Made by a program: the position numbers and the translations under genes
Shown: positions 15,958 through 24,133 of the stretch, one piece after another
Numbering within the stretch: the first letter of the stretch is position 1
How the letters are laid out: the number at the start of each line of letters is the position of its first letter
Assembly: GCF_000411975.1 (NCBI RefSeq)
Contig: NZ_ASXG01000103.1
Location: 1 to 43,584 of the forward strand
Direction: 5' to 3'
Length of the DNA stretch: 43,584 nucleotides
Origin: Amycolatopsis orientalis DSM 43388
Lineage (GTDB): Bacteria > Actinomycetota > Actinomycetes > Mycobacteriales > Pseudonocardiaceae
The notes under the pieces: generated by a model
What the model was told of the DNA's origin: nothing
Database searches by the model: none
Seen by the model: only the letters and a program-made list of their open reading frames with translations

Positions 15958-17373
15958 CCCGGCCGCGACCCGCTTCGTCTCGTCGAGATACCAGCCGCCG
16001 ACCAGGGCGCCGACCGCGAGAACGGCCAGCACGATCCCCGGCCCCAGCCCGGCACCGCCGAACATCGCGGCGACCGTGAGGACCATCAGGACCAGCCCGA
16101 TTCCCATCAGCACCCGCCCGGCAAGCCGGTTGCTGCTGACCGGGATTTTCTTGACCGGGGTTTCCTGCTGCTTCGGCTGCGGGGCCGGAGCGAACCCCAG
16201 CAGCACCAGAGCGTCGTCGAGCCGCGCGACGTGCGCACCGAGTTCGAGCGCCCGGGAAAGCCGCGGTTCGGACTCGCGCACCCCCGAGTCGTAGGCGAGA
16301 TGCGTGACCGAACCCGTGAGGTTCTTCGCGAGCTGGAAGCCTGCCGAGAGCACCCGCGCCCGCAGCTGGTCCGCCTCCGCCGTCGTCCCGAGCACCAGGA
16401 CCCTCGTCGGCTTGGTGCCGTTGGTGGTGACCTGGAGGTCCACCACCCCTTCCAGCGCCCCGAGTGCGTCCGCGACCTGCCGTAGTTCGCGGTACTCGGT
16501 GGATGTCACCACCCCGTCCGCCTCCACGACCCGGCGCAGCTCAGCGACGAAGCCGGCGTGCAGCTGATGCACCTCGGCCTCGGTCATCCCGGCTTCGGTC
16601 GCCAGGTCGGCGAGCGCCCAGACCTCCTCGTCCGTCAGGAATTGGTCGCCGACCGCTTCGGCGAGCAGATCGAGGTAAGCCCGTGCGACCGGGCCGTCGG
16701 CACCCGCGAAAGCCCGGTCGACCGCCTCGGCCATCCAGCCCTTCTCCGCACCCGCCACCGCCCGGCGCACGGCTGCCGCCCCGCTCGCGTACCGCGGCAG
16801 TTCCGGAAAACGCACTGGCTGCGCCAACCGCAGCCCATGCGTACCGATGAGCGCGATCATCGCGTGCGCGCACGCCCGGGCGGCCGGTTCGGCGAGGTAG
16901 CCGGGGAAGTCCTCGATGCCGAAGGCCCGGGCGATGGCGGCGAGCCGGTAGTTGGGCAACGGCAGCGCCGCCCGCGCCGCGTCCTGGAGCGAGATCCCCG
17001 GAAGCCGGGGCAGCCGGACGCCTAACTGGCCGATCTCGGAGAGGAGGCCTGCCACCGAGGACAGGTCGTGCGCCACGACAACCGCGCCCTGGCACAGGTC
17101 GAACAACCGGCCGAGGACGTCTCCCAAGGCCGGCGCGTCAGCCAATTCCGCCGCGGTGATGCGGTGCGGATTGCGCCGGTTCGCGTCCGCGGCGACGACC
17201 GTCGCGAACTCGCCGAGGAACGTCCCGTCCCCGCGGAACCGGATCGCGGCGACCTCCAGGACGCGACCGGTGTGCAGTCCGGTCGTCTTCACGTCGAGCG
17301 CGGTGAATTCCGTGCCGCTCGCGGGAACCTGTCCGGCGGAGGACAGGGACAGTCGTTCGATCAGCTCGGCCAT
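15946..17373 (-). CDS. degenerate DEDDh exonuclease fused to TerB-like, BRCT-like and membrane segments
   Basis: A 475-residue protein. Residues 20-190 follow a DnaQ-like exonuclease fold, but motif I is ALDVKTTG (D27, then K29 where catalytic Glu is expected), motif II VAHDLSSVAGLL lacks the usual FD, and motif III lacks the HxAxxD spacing. About 235-320 is TerB-like helical (LTDEEVWALADLATEAGM), 330-410 is BRCT-like (RVLVLGTTAEADQLRARVLSAGF), and two membrane helices near 415-460 precede a short end. Catalysis is therefore doubtful; binding nucleic acid ends or a scaffold role are guesses. ATG 17373 is the start best fitting the fold; AGGAG is 14 bases away. Confidence 0.8.
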   Translation of the reverse strand: MAELIERLSLSSAGQVPASGTEFTALDVKTTGLHTGRVLEVAAIRFRGDGTFLGEFATVVAADANRRNPHRITAAELADAPALGDVLGRLFDLCQGAVVVAHDLSSVAGLLSEIGQLGVRLPRLPGISLQDAARAALPLPNYRLAAIARAFGIEDFPGYLAEPAARACAHAMIALIGTHGLRLAQPVRFPELPRYASGAAAVRRAVAGAEKGWMAEAVDRAFAGADGPVARAYLDLLAEAVGDQFLTDEEVWALADLATEAGMTEAEVHQLHAGFVAELRRVVEADGVVTSTEYRELRQVADALGALEGVVDLQVTTNGTKPTRVLVLGTTAEADQLRARVLSAGFQLAKNLTGSVTHLAYDSGVRESEPRLSRALELGAHVARLDDALVLLGFAPAPQPKQQETPVKKIPVSSNRLAGRVLMGIGLVLMVLTVAAMFGGAGLGPGIVLAVLAVGALVGGWYLDETKRVAAGSAG

Positions 17374-17576
17374 CGTGGATGCACTTTCTCCTGAACGGTT
17401 CCCCTGACCATCGCGGGAAGCTCGCGAATCGTCACGCCCGGAACGGAAAATGCTGTCTTTGTGACAGATCCGTGACGTCTTCTTCGCTCTCGACAATCTG
17501 GGCTCCCCAGCGCGTAACACTTGCCGCCGCTGGGGCGAACACCATTCTGCACCCGCCTCAGGAACAGGAATTCCGA

Positions 17577-18404
17577 ATGCCCTCCACACCCGCGCCGACG
17601 TCGCGCCCGAAGCTGAAATTCCCGACGTGGCTGACGGTCGTGCTCAGCGTCTTCGCGGTTCTTTTCGTTCTGGGTGCGGTGTTCGGAAAGCCCGCGCCGA
17701 CGCCGGCACCGGCGCCGGTAGCCGCACCGGTCGCTCCGCCGCCGGTCACGACCCCGGCGACCACCTCGGTCACCCCGGCACCGGTGACCTACACCGTGGA
17801 CAAGATCACCGACGCCGCCAATGTCGAACTGGCTGGTTCCGACGGGAGCCACCGCACCGTGCACATCCTCGGTCTCGAAGTGGCGACCGGAAACAACTGC
17901 TACGCGAATGAGACGGCGGTTTGGGCCGACAACAAGCTCTCCGGCGCGGCGGTGAAGATCACCACGGACACCACCGACGGCGTCGCGTTGGTGTTGAGCG
18001 ACGGCACCGATTACGCGACTGCGGCGCTCTCGGCCGGATACGCCCGGCTGGCTGGCAATGCGATCTCCGATTCACTGCGCAACGCGGCGAATACGGCCCA
18101 GCAAGCTGCGACCGGATTGTGGGCGGCTCCCTGCAAAGGCGTGATCACCGCACCGACGCCAGTGCCGACTCCCACTCCGACACCGCAGAGGGAAACGCCT
18201 GCCCCGCCGCCCGCCCAGCGCACATCCGAACAAGCCGCCCCGCCGCCGGTCGAGGACGCGCCGGAACCTCAACAGCCGAGCGGGGTGTACTACAAGAACT
18301 GTGCGGCCGCGAAAGCCGCTCATGTGACGCCGCTCTATCGCGGCCAACCGGGCTACCGTCCCGGCCTGGACCGCGACGGCGACGGGATCGCCTGCGAGCG
18401 GTAA
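17577..18404 (+). CDS. membrane-anchored protein with SNase-like fold and Excalibur domain
   Basis: A 275-residue protein: membrane anchor about 17-36, a proline- and alanine-rich linker, an outer domain (about 75-175; TYTVDKITDAANVELAG, then YATAALSAGYARLAG) resembling staphylococcal-nuclease-like modules, a second proline-rich linker and a C-terminal Excalibur domain (VYYKNCAAAKAAHVTP, LDRDGDGIACE) with the DxDxDGxxCE calcium site. The nuclease part lacks a clear catalytic arginine/glutamate set, so activity is uncertain. ATG 17577 is preceded by AGGAA. Excalibur proteins are extracellular calcium-binding proteins in actinobacteria and firmicutes. Confidence 0.82.
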   Translation: MPSTPAPTSRPKLKFPTWLTVVLSVFAVLFVLGAVFGKPAPTPAPAPVAAPVAPPPVTTPATTSVTPAPVTYTVDKITDAANVELAGSDGSHRTVHILGLEVATGNNCYANETAVWADNKLSGAAVKITTDTTDGVALVLSDGTDYATAALSAGYARLAGNAISDSLRNAANTAQQAATGLWAAPCKGVITAPTPVPTPTPTPQRETPAPPPAQRTSEQAAPPPVEDAPEPQQPSGVYYKNCAAAKAAHVTPLYRGQPGYRPGLDRDGDGIACER

Positions 18405-18465
18405 CACCTGGTGTCGTGCGGCACCACCGGCAGACGGACCGACCCACGGCCCGTAACCTGGAGAT

Positions 18466-19092
18466 ATGCCGATCCAGGTGCTGCTCGTAGACGACCACGA
18501 ACTCGTCCGGCGGGGCCTGCGCGACCTGCTCAGCGACGAGGCCGACCTGGAGGTGGTCGCCGAGGCCGGGAGTGTCGAAGAGGCGCTCGCGGTGGCCATG
18601 CACGTCGAGCCGGACGTCGCGGTCGTGGATGTGCGGCTCGGGGACGGCGACGGCATCACGTTGTGCCGCGAGCTGCGGTCCAAGCCGAATCCGCCGGCCT
18701 GCCTCATGCTCACCGCGTTCGACGACGAGGAAGCCATGGTCGGCGCGATCATGGCGGGTGCGTCGGGCTATTTGCTCAAGCAGGTGCGCGGCCAGGACGT
18801 CGTGAACGCGGTGCGCGAAGTCGCCGCCGGCCGGTCGCTGCTCGACCCGGTCAGCACCGCTCGCGTGCTCAACAAGCTGCGCCATCCGCCGACCGACGAG
18901 CTGGCCACTCTCACCGACCGCGAACGCGACGTCCTGGAGCTGATCGGGCAGGGATTGTCGAACCGCGAGATCGCCGAACGGCTTTTCCTCGCCGAGAAGA
19001 CGGTGAAGAACTATGTGACGTCGGTGCTCGCGAAGCTCGGCATGCAGCGCCGTACGCAGGCCGCGGCGTGGATCGCCCGGCGCGGCAAGTGA
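18466..19092 (+). CDS. NarL/LuxR-family response regulator (DevR-like)
   Basis: The 208-residue regulator has a receiver domain (1-120) with acidic pair D9-D10, phosphoacceptor D55 (VAVVDVRLG) and K106 (GYLLKQ), then a LuxR-type helix-turn-helix (about 146-205: LTDRERDVLELIGQGLSNREIAERL). The order and the spacing match DevR/DosR-like regulators. No kinase gene is adjacent; the histidine kinase at 22882-24063 is the nearest candidate. TAACCT (18454-18459) lies six bases before ATG 18466, and GGAG is in between, so either a leaderless or a short-leader message is possible. Confidence 0.93.
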   Translation: MPIQVLLVDDHELVRRGLRDLLSDEADLEVVAEAGSVEEALAVAMHVEPDVAVVDVRLGDGDGITLCRELRSKPNPPACLMLTAFDDEEAMVGAIMAGASGYLLKQVRGQDVVNAVREVAAGRSLLDPVSTARVLNKLRHPPTDELATLTDRERDVLELIGQGLSNREIAERLFLAEKTVKNYVTSVLAKLGMQRRTQAAAWIARRGK

Positions 19093-19093
19093 A

Positions 19094-20050
19094 TCAGCTG
19101 CCCGCGACGGCGCGTGCGTAGCGTTCGGACAGCAACCGCAGCCGCGGGATCAGCTCCGGCGGCGATTCGACGGTGAAGTCCATCATCAACATTCCAATGT
19201 AGACAGCCACGGTGTCCAAACTGTCCGCGCCGGTGACGAGCACGCACTGGTGGTCGTCAAGGGGTTCGACGACGCCGACCGTCGGATTGATCCGGGCCAG
19301 CACCTTCTCCGCCGGGGCGTCGATGCGCAGGCGTGCGTGCACGATCCAGCCACTGGCCGCGATCGTGCGCATCGCGAAGGCGGTGTAATCCCCGCCAGGC
19401 AAGGGATTCGGCTCGAACCGGCGACGGGTCGGCATCCGCGGCTGCATCAGGTCGACGCGGTAGGTCGCCCAGGTGCCGTCCCGCGGATCGCGGGCGACCA
19501 GGTACCACCGCCGTTGCCAGCTGAGCAGCCGGTACGGCTCGACCAGCCGCAGCTCGTCCGCGTAATCGAACCGGAGCCATTCGACGTGCCGGATCGCCCG
19601 CGCGACCTCCTGCAGCACGGCACCGTCGACCTCCGGATCGGGCGCGTCGGTGCCGGTGTTCTCCGGCCCGCGGTCGATCGTCGAGCGCAGCGCGTCGACC
19701 GTCGGACGCAGCCTCGACGGCAGCACCTGTTCGAGCTTCGCGAGCGCCCGCGTGCCGGCTTCTTCGATCCCGGAGATGCCCGCCGCGGCCCGCAGCCCGA
19801 CGGTGACCGCGACCGCTTCCTCGTCGTCCAGCAGGAGCGGCGGCAGTTTTCCGCCCGAGCCGAGCCGGTAGCCGCCGACGTTCCCGCGCGTCGCCTCGAC
19901 GGGATAGCCCAGGTCACGCAGCCGTTCGACGTCGTTGCGGATGGTCCGGGCCGAGACGCCCAAGCGCTCGGACAGCTCCCTGCCGCTCCGCCCAGCGGCG
20001 GTCTGGAGGAGGGCGAGCAGCGCCAGCAACCGCGCCGTCGGATCGGCCAT
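19094..20050 (-). CDS. HTH/WYL-domain transcriptional regulator
   Basis: The 318-residue protein has an N-terminal winged helix (1-60: RLLALLALLQTAAGRSGREL, LGVSARTIRNDVERLRDLGY), then a WYL domain (about 140-215) with VEWLRFDYADE ... RWYLVARDPRDGTWATYRVD, and a C-terminal WCX extension. WYL regulators sense ligands or nucleic-acid signals. It is divergent from the epoxide hydrolase gene across 60 bases, so it probably controls that gene and itself. GAGGGAG lies 7 bases before ATG 20050. Its stop is one base from the response regulator stop. Confidence 0.93.
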   Translation of the reverse strand: MADPTARLLALLALLQTAAGRSGRELSERLGVSARTIRNDVERLRDLGYPVEATRGNVGGYRLGSGGKLPPLLLDDEEAVAVTVGLRAAAGISGIEEAGTRALAKLEQVLPSRLRPTVDALRSTIDRGPENTGTDAPDPEVDGAVLQEVARAIRHVEWLRFDYADELRLVEPYRLLSWQRRWYLVARDPRDGTWATYRVDLMQPRMPTRRRFEPNPLPGGDYTAFAMRTIAASGWIVHARLRIDAPAEKVLARINPTVGVVEPLDDHQCVLVTGADSLDTVAVYIGMLMMDFTVESPPELIPRLRLLSERYARAVAGS

Positions 20051-20067
20051 TCGAAACTCCCTCTTCT

Positions 20068-20101
20068 ACTAGGAACTGATCCTACCTAATAGCCTCCTAG
20101 T
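20068..20101. promoter_or_regulatory. operator candidate between WYL regulator and epoxide hydrolase
   Basis: ACTAGGA (20068-20074) and TCCTAGT (20095-20101) form a perfect inverted pair, and a nearer TAGGA/TCCTA pair (20070-20074, 20080-20084) shares the left arm. TAGTGT (20098-20103) overlaps the right arm and is 7 bases before ATG 20111, consistent with a leaderless epoxide hydrolase message. A regulator bound here would sit on both divergent promoters. Confidence 0.55.
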
Positions 20102-20110
20102 GTTCTTCTC

Positions 20111-21250
20111 ATGACGAACGCAACCGTTTCCCTCTCCCTCCGCCCCTTCACCGTCGAGATCACCGACGCCGAACTCGCGGACCTGCACGACCGCCTCGCC
20201 CGCACCCGCCTGCCGCAGCCGTCGCCGACCGACGACTGGGACGCCGGCACGCCCAACGCCTACCTCCGGACCGCGCTCGAAGCGTGGCGCGCGTTCGACT
20301 GGCGCGCCGCCGAAGCTCGGATCAACTCCTTTCCGCACTTCACCGCCGAGATCGACGGCCAGACGTTCCACTTCGTCCACGTCCGCTCCGCCCACCCCGG
20401 CGCGACGCCGCTGCTGCTCGCGCACACCTACCCCGGCTCGTCGGTCGACTACCTGGACCTGATCGACCGCCTCGTCGACCCGGTCGCTCACGGCGGCCGC
20501 GCCGAGGACGCCTTCGACGTCGTCATCCCCGACGCACCCGGCTACGGCTTCTCCCAGCCCCTCGCCGAATCCGGCTGGACAGTCGCCCGCGTCGCCGCCG
20601 CGTACGACCGGCTGATGCGCGGCCTCGGGTACGAGAGCTACGGAATCCACGGCTCGGACAACGGGGCGATGGTCGCCAGGGAACTCGGCCTGCTGAACCC
20701 GGACGGTTTCCTCGGCCTGCACGTCCTGCAGCTGTTCTCGTTCCCGTCCGGCGACCCAGCCGAATTCGAACGCCTCGACCCGGCCGACCACGCCGGTCTC
20801 GCGCACATGCAATGGTTTCAATCAGTCGGTGGCTACAACACGATGAACGCCTCGCGCCCGCAGACGGTTTCCGTCGGCCTCAGTGACTCCCCGATCGGAT
20901 TACTCGCCTACAGCGAGCTGTTCAACTCCTTCGGCAACGGAACCTCCCTCGTACCACTGGAAACGATCCTGCTGGAGGTGAGCGTGAACTGGTTCGCCAA
21001 CGCCGCTTCCGGGATGAGCCGCAGCTACCTGGAGAACGCCCGCGCACAGGCCGAACCCCGGGTGAGCGACGCGCGCACCGGAGTCGCGGTGTTCAAGGAC
21101 GACTTCCAGACCATCAAGACTTTCGCCGAACGCGACAACACGAACATCGTGCACTGGAGCCGCTTCGAGGAAGGCGGGCACTTCGCCGCGATGGAACGCC
21201 CCGATCTCCTCGCCGGCGATATTCGCGCTTTCTTCGCTAACCGCGACTGA
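20111..21250 (+). CDS. epoxide hydrolase (alpha/beta fold)
   Basis: The 379-residue enzyme has the EHN-type N-terminal arm (FTVEITDAELADLHDRLA), oxyanion motif HTYPGS at 105-110 (family HGWPGS), nucleophile D183 in HGSDNGAMVA and base H357 in GGHFAAMERPD. It should open epoxides with water to diols; natural substrate unknown. It carries a TTA codon at 20900-20902. ATG 20111 is 7 bases after TAGTGT, so likely leaderless. A terminator follows 20 bases after the stop. The divergent WYL regulator is the natural candidate controller. Confidence 0.9.
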   Translation: MTNATVSLSLRPFTVEITDAELADLHDRLARTRLPQPSPTDDWDAGTPNAYLRTALEAWRAFDWRAAEARINSFPHFTAEIDGQTFHFVHVRSAHPGATPLLLAHTYPGSSVDYLDLIDRLVDPVAHGGRAEDAFDVVIPDAPGYGFSQPLAESGWTVARVAAAYDRLMRGLGYESYGIHGSDNGAMVARELGLLNPDGFLGLHVLQLFSFPSGDPAEFERLDPADHAGLAHMQWFQSVGGYNTMNASRPQTVSVGLSDSPIGLLAYSELFNSFGNGTSLVPLETILLEVSVNWFANAASGMSRSYLENARAQAEPRVSDARTGVAVFKDDFQTIKTFAERDNTNIVHWSRFEEGGHFAAMERPDLLAGDIRAFFANRD

Positions 21251-21271
21251 CCTCTGCCGAATCCGCACCCA

Positions 21272-21301
21272 AACCCCGCCCGCGTTGCTGCGGACGGGGT
21301 T
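21272..21301. terminator. hairpin terminator after the epoxide hydrolase
   Basis: A 12-base stem (AACCCCGCCCGC with GCGGACGGGGTT, one mismatch) around the loop GTTGCT, starting 21 bases after the stop codon. Confidence 0.7.
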
Positions 21302-21956
21302 CTCGGCGTTCAAGACGGAGCTGTGGGTAGCCGACTTCCGCACTGTGGTTCACCCCATTGAGTGCCGAATGGATGTTCGATTCTTCGCTACCATGGGGAA
21401 CGGCTCGGTGGCAGGCGAGACAATTCGAGGAAGGAGCGTGTTCGATGACCCGGGAAGGCTGAATCTCTTGGTGCGCGGTGGATCCACGGCGGTGCGAGGT
21501 TGATACGGCGGGTTTGCGGCGAGCGATTCAGGAAACGCGGACACAGTGCGTTCACGGCGATCCGAGGAGGCGGATTCGGAACGGTGGTTGCGCGGCAGCT
21601 CGTTTCAGGTTGCGGATTTGCGGTGGCTTGCCTGAAACTGCGCTAAGCCGAGGTGGCATTTCGGTGCTGCGCTAGGTCGCCGCAACGCGGGGTCGACGAC
21701 ACAGTGCAGGGCTACCCGATGCCGTGCGGCTGACGTGTCGAATCCGCTGCGATGGCGGGTTCAGTGCGATGTGGTTACCGCGACGTGCGCGCGCGGCGCG
21801 GTAACTGCCGCTTCGGACTCGGCGGGGTGCTGGGTATCTGCCGCTTCCGACTCGGCGGGGCGCGGGTTATTGCCTTGCTGGCCAAGGCAATGCGATTGCT
21901 GCTGTCCATGCAAGGCGTTGCGGTCTGGCGAGGTCGTGGCGGACGTTCCCGTTGCA
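21302..21956. other. non-coding stretch without a recognisable gene
   Basis: No open frame here has convincing codon use. Near 21424-21445 there is a ribosome site (GGAAGGAG) before an ATG, but the frame stops after five codons (M-T-R-E-G), so any gene here is decayed. A 33-bp direct repeat (21805-21837, 21838-21870) and an 8-base hairpin ATTGCCTT/AAGGCAAT (21869-21891) are present. Composition drifts toward that of the array which follows. Confidence 0.55.
21805..21870. repeat. 33-bp direct repeat, two copies
   Basis: CTGCCGCTTCGGACTCGGCG and CTGCCGCTTCCGACTCGGCG begin two 33-bp units at 21805 and 21838; the ends differ slightly. It lies just before the 156-bp array. Confidence 0.7.
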
Positions 21957-22881
21957 GCCTGCAGGTCATGGCCGCTCGCGACTGCGGTTCGCCACCCTCG
22001 CAGCTGCGGTATCGACCGTTGCGGGATCGCTGGCTCGCTGCCGACCGCCGCGGTTGACCGCGTACGGTGGCGCGACCGCGCAAACCCGCTGCGCGAGAAC
22101 GCGCCCGCATAGCGGCTCACTCCAGCGCACGGCTGCGGTTTACGCCTTCGCAGCTGCGGTGCCGACGACTGCGGCATCGTGCGCTGCCGACCGCTGCGGG
22201 TTGGCAGCGCACGGCGGGCCACCGGTGCGGCTGCGGAAACCCGCGGCGCGACAACGCGTCCGCCTAACCGCTCACCCCAGCACGCGAGTGCCCCTTCACC
22301 ACCCCGCAGCTGCGGCACCGACGGTCGCGGCATCGCTCACTGCTGCCCGCCGCGGGTTGGCAGCGCACAGCGGGCCACCGGTGCGACTGCGGAAACCCGC
22401 TGCGCGACAACGCATCCGCCTAACCGCTCACCCCAGCACGCGAGTGCCCCTTCACCACCCCGCAGCTGCGGCACCGACGGTCGCGGCATCGCTCACTGCC
22501 GCCCGCCGCGGGTTGGCAGCGCACAGCGGGCCACCGGTGCGACTGCGGAAACCCGCCGCGCGACAACGCATCCGCCTAACCGCTCACCCCAGCGCGCGAG
22601 CGCCGTTCACCACCCCGCAGCTGCGGCACCAACGGTCGCCGCATCGCTCACTGCCGCCCACCGCGGGTTGGCAGCCCACAGCGGGCCACCGCTGCCACTG
22701 CGGAAACCCGCCGCGCGACAACGCATCCGCCTAACCGCTCACCCCAGCGCGCGAGTGCCCTTCACCACCCCGCAGCTGCGATACCAACGGTCGCGACATC
22801 ACCGCCGCACTTAACCGCGCACCACAGCCAACCAGCACGACCACGCAAACCCGCCGCACAACAACGCGTCCACCTAACCGA
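21957..22881. repeat. tandem array of about six 156-bp units
   Basis: A marker palindrome, CCGCAGCTGCGG or a one-base variant, recurs at 21998, 22148, 22304, 22460, 22615 and 22770, spaced 150, 156, 156, 155 and 155 bases. Units also share AACCGCTCACCCCAGC, ATCGCTCACTGC and GGAAACCCGC blocks. The middle three copies are nearly identical, the outer ones more diverged, and the last decays up to the stop of the kinase gene at 22882. The array lies between convergent genes, downstream of both. Because 156 is a multiple of three, long open frames appear, but their products are low-complexity and unlike any protein I know. Confidence 0.85.
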
Positions 22882-24063
22882 TCACTCCAGCGGCAGATCG
22901 AACGCGACAAGCGTGCCCAAACTCGGCGAGGAATTGAGGAAAAACCGACCACCAGCAGCATCGGCACGTTCGGCGAGATGCCGGAGCCCCCGGGTCGCCA
23001 CGCCTTGCGGCACCCCGGATCCGTTGTCCCGCACGCGAAGCTTCACTCCTTCGGCGTCGCGGGTCAGCGTCACGCGGGTTTCGCTCGCGCCGGAGTGTCG
23101 GACCACATTGGACAGTGCCTCGCGCAACGCGGCCCGGATGTGGTCGGCTCGTTCGGCCGGGATGTCGGCGAATTCGCCGGACAGCTCGAGGGTCGGCGGA
23201 TACCCGAGCAGTTCGCCGGCGATGCGCACTTCGCCGCGCGCGGATTCGGCGAGGTCGGTCGGGCTGGCGGGATCGTGGCGCGGCTCGGGCGAGCGCAGCG
23301 CCCGCACGGTGCCGCGGATTTCCTCGATGGTCTGGTCCAGCTGATCGATCGCGTCGGACAGCCGGGCCCCGTCGGCCTGTGCGAAGCGTTTCCGCATGTT
23401 GCGGCGGACGCGGTCCAGCTGCATGCCGGTGCCGTAGAGCCGTTGGACGATCACGTCGTGCAGCTCGCGGGCGATGCGTTCGCGCTCCTGGTAGAGGGTC
23501 ACGCGATGCCGCGCGTTCGCGCCCTCGGCCAGCGCGAGCACCACCCCGGCCTGCGCCGCGAACGCCGCGAGCATCTCGACCGTGCCCGCGGAAAACGGCT
23601 CGCGCCCCTGCCGTCGATACACCGTGAGCGCGCCGAGCACCCGCCCGCCGGAGCCGAACGGCGCGGCCGCGAACGGCCCGTATCCCCGCAGTTCATCGGG
23701 TACATACGGGGCCGTGCGCGGATCGACGATGAAGTCCTCCGCCGCGATCGGCTCGCTGCCGCGCGCGACCCGGCCCGCCGCGGAATCCGTCTCGAGCGTT
23801 AGCCCGCGCAAGTCCCCGACCGGGCCGCGTTCGACGTCGCCCGCCGGCACCTCGGCGAGCAAACCGTCGACCCCGTACGCCGCCTCGACCACGACGCGCC
23901 CGTCGTCGGCGCTGACCATCGCCAGCCCAAGGTCGGCGTCGGCCAGTTCAACGGCCCTGGCCACGACTGTTTCCAGCACCCCCTCCGGGTCGTCCCCGGA
24001 CAGCGCGGTGCTGGTGATCTCCGTGGCCGCGGAAAGGGCGCGCGCGGCGAGTGTCGGGTCCAT
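22882..24063 (-). CDS. GAF-domain sensor histidine kinase (NarL-partner type)
   Basis: The 393-residue soluble kinase has one GAF domain (about 30-180), a HisKA_3 dimerisation region with H202 in ERERIARELHDVIVQRL, and an HATPase domain (about 300-393; NVVRHSGAS, DNGSGVP, GLRHLAERAD). The layout resembles DevS/DosT, though with one GAF; no heme ligand can be assigned by eye. ATG 24063 has GGAG six bases upstream. It lies 70 bases after cydDC on the same strand and so may be cotranscribed with the cyd genes, hinting at redox or oxygen sensing. The likely partner is the response regulator at 18466. Confidence 0.92.
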   Translation of the reverse strand: MDPTLAARALSAATEITSTALSGDDPEGVLETVVARAVELADADLGLAMVSADDGRVVVEAAYGVDGLLAEVPAGDVERGPVGDLRGLTLETDSAAGRVARGSEPIAAEDFIVDPRTAPYVPDELRGYGPFAAAPFGSGGRVLGALTVYRRQGREPFSAGTVEMLAAFAAQAGVVLALAEGANARHRVTLYQERERIARELHDVIVQRLYGTGMQLDRVRRNMRKRFAQADGARLSDAIDQLDQTIEEIRGTVRALRSPEPRHDPASPTDLAESARGEVRIAGELLGYPPTLELSGEFADIPAERADHIRAALREALSNVVRHSGASETRVTLTRDAEGVKLRVRDNGSGVPQGVATRGLRHLAERADAAGGRFFLNSSPSLGTLVAFDLPLE

Positions 24064-24133
24064 GAGCAACTCCGACCTTAGCGCGGCCCCCTGCCCCAGA
24101 CCCGAAATCGTGACCGTCACCAACAACCCTCCG

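Noticed and set aside
21444..21461. Ribosome site and ATG followed by a stop after five codons
   Set aside because: Too short to be a gene; other frames show no family. It might be a decayed start but cannot be shown.
21952..22814. Open frames of 211-260 codons across the 156-bp array
   Set aside because: The unit length is a multiple of three, so more than one frame stays open. Products are low-complexity repeats with no ribosome site and no family.
21957..22881. CRISPR array or phage attachment repeats
   Set aside because: Units are about 156 bases of continuous similar sequence without short repeat and unique spacer structure; no cas or integrase gene is near.
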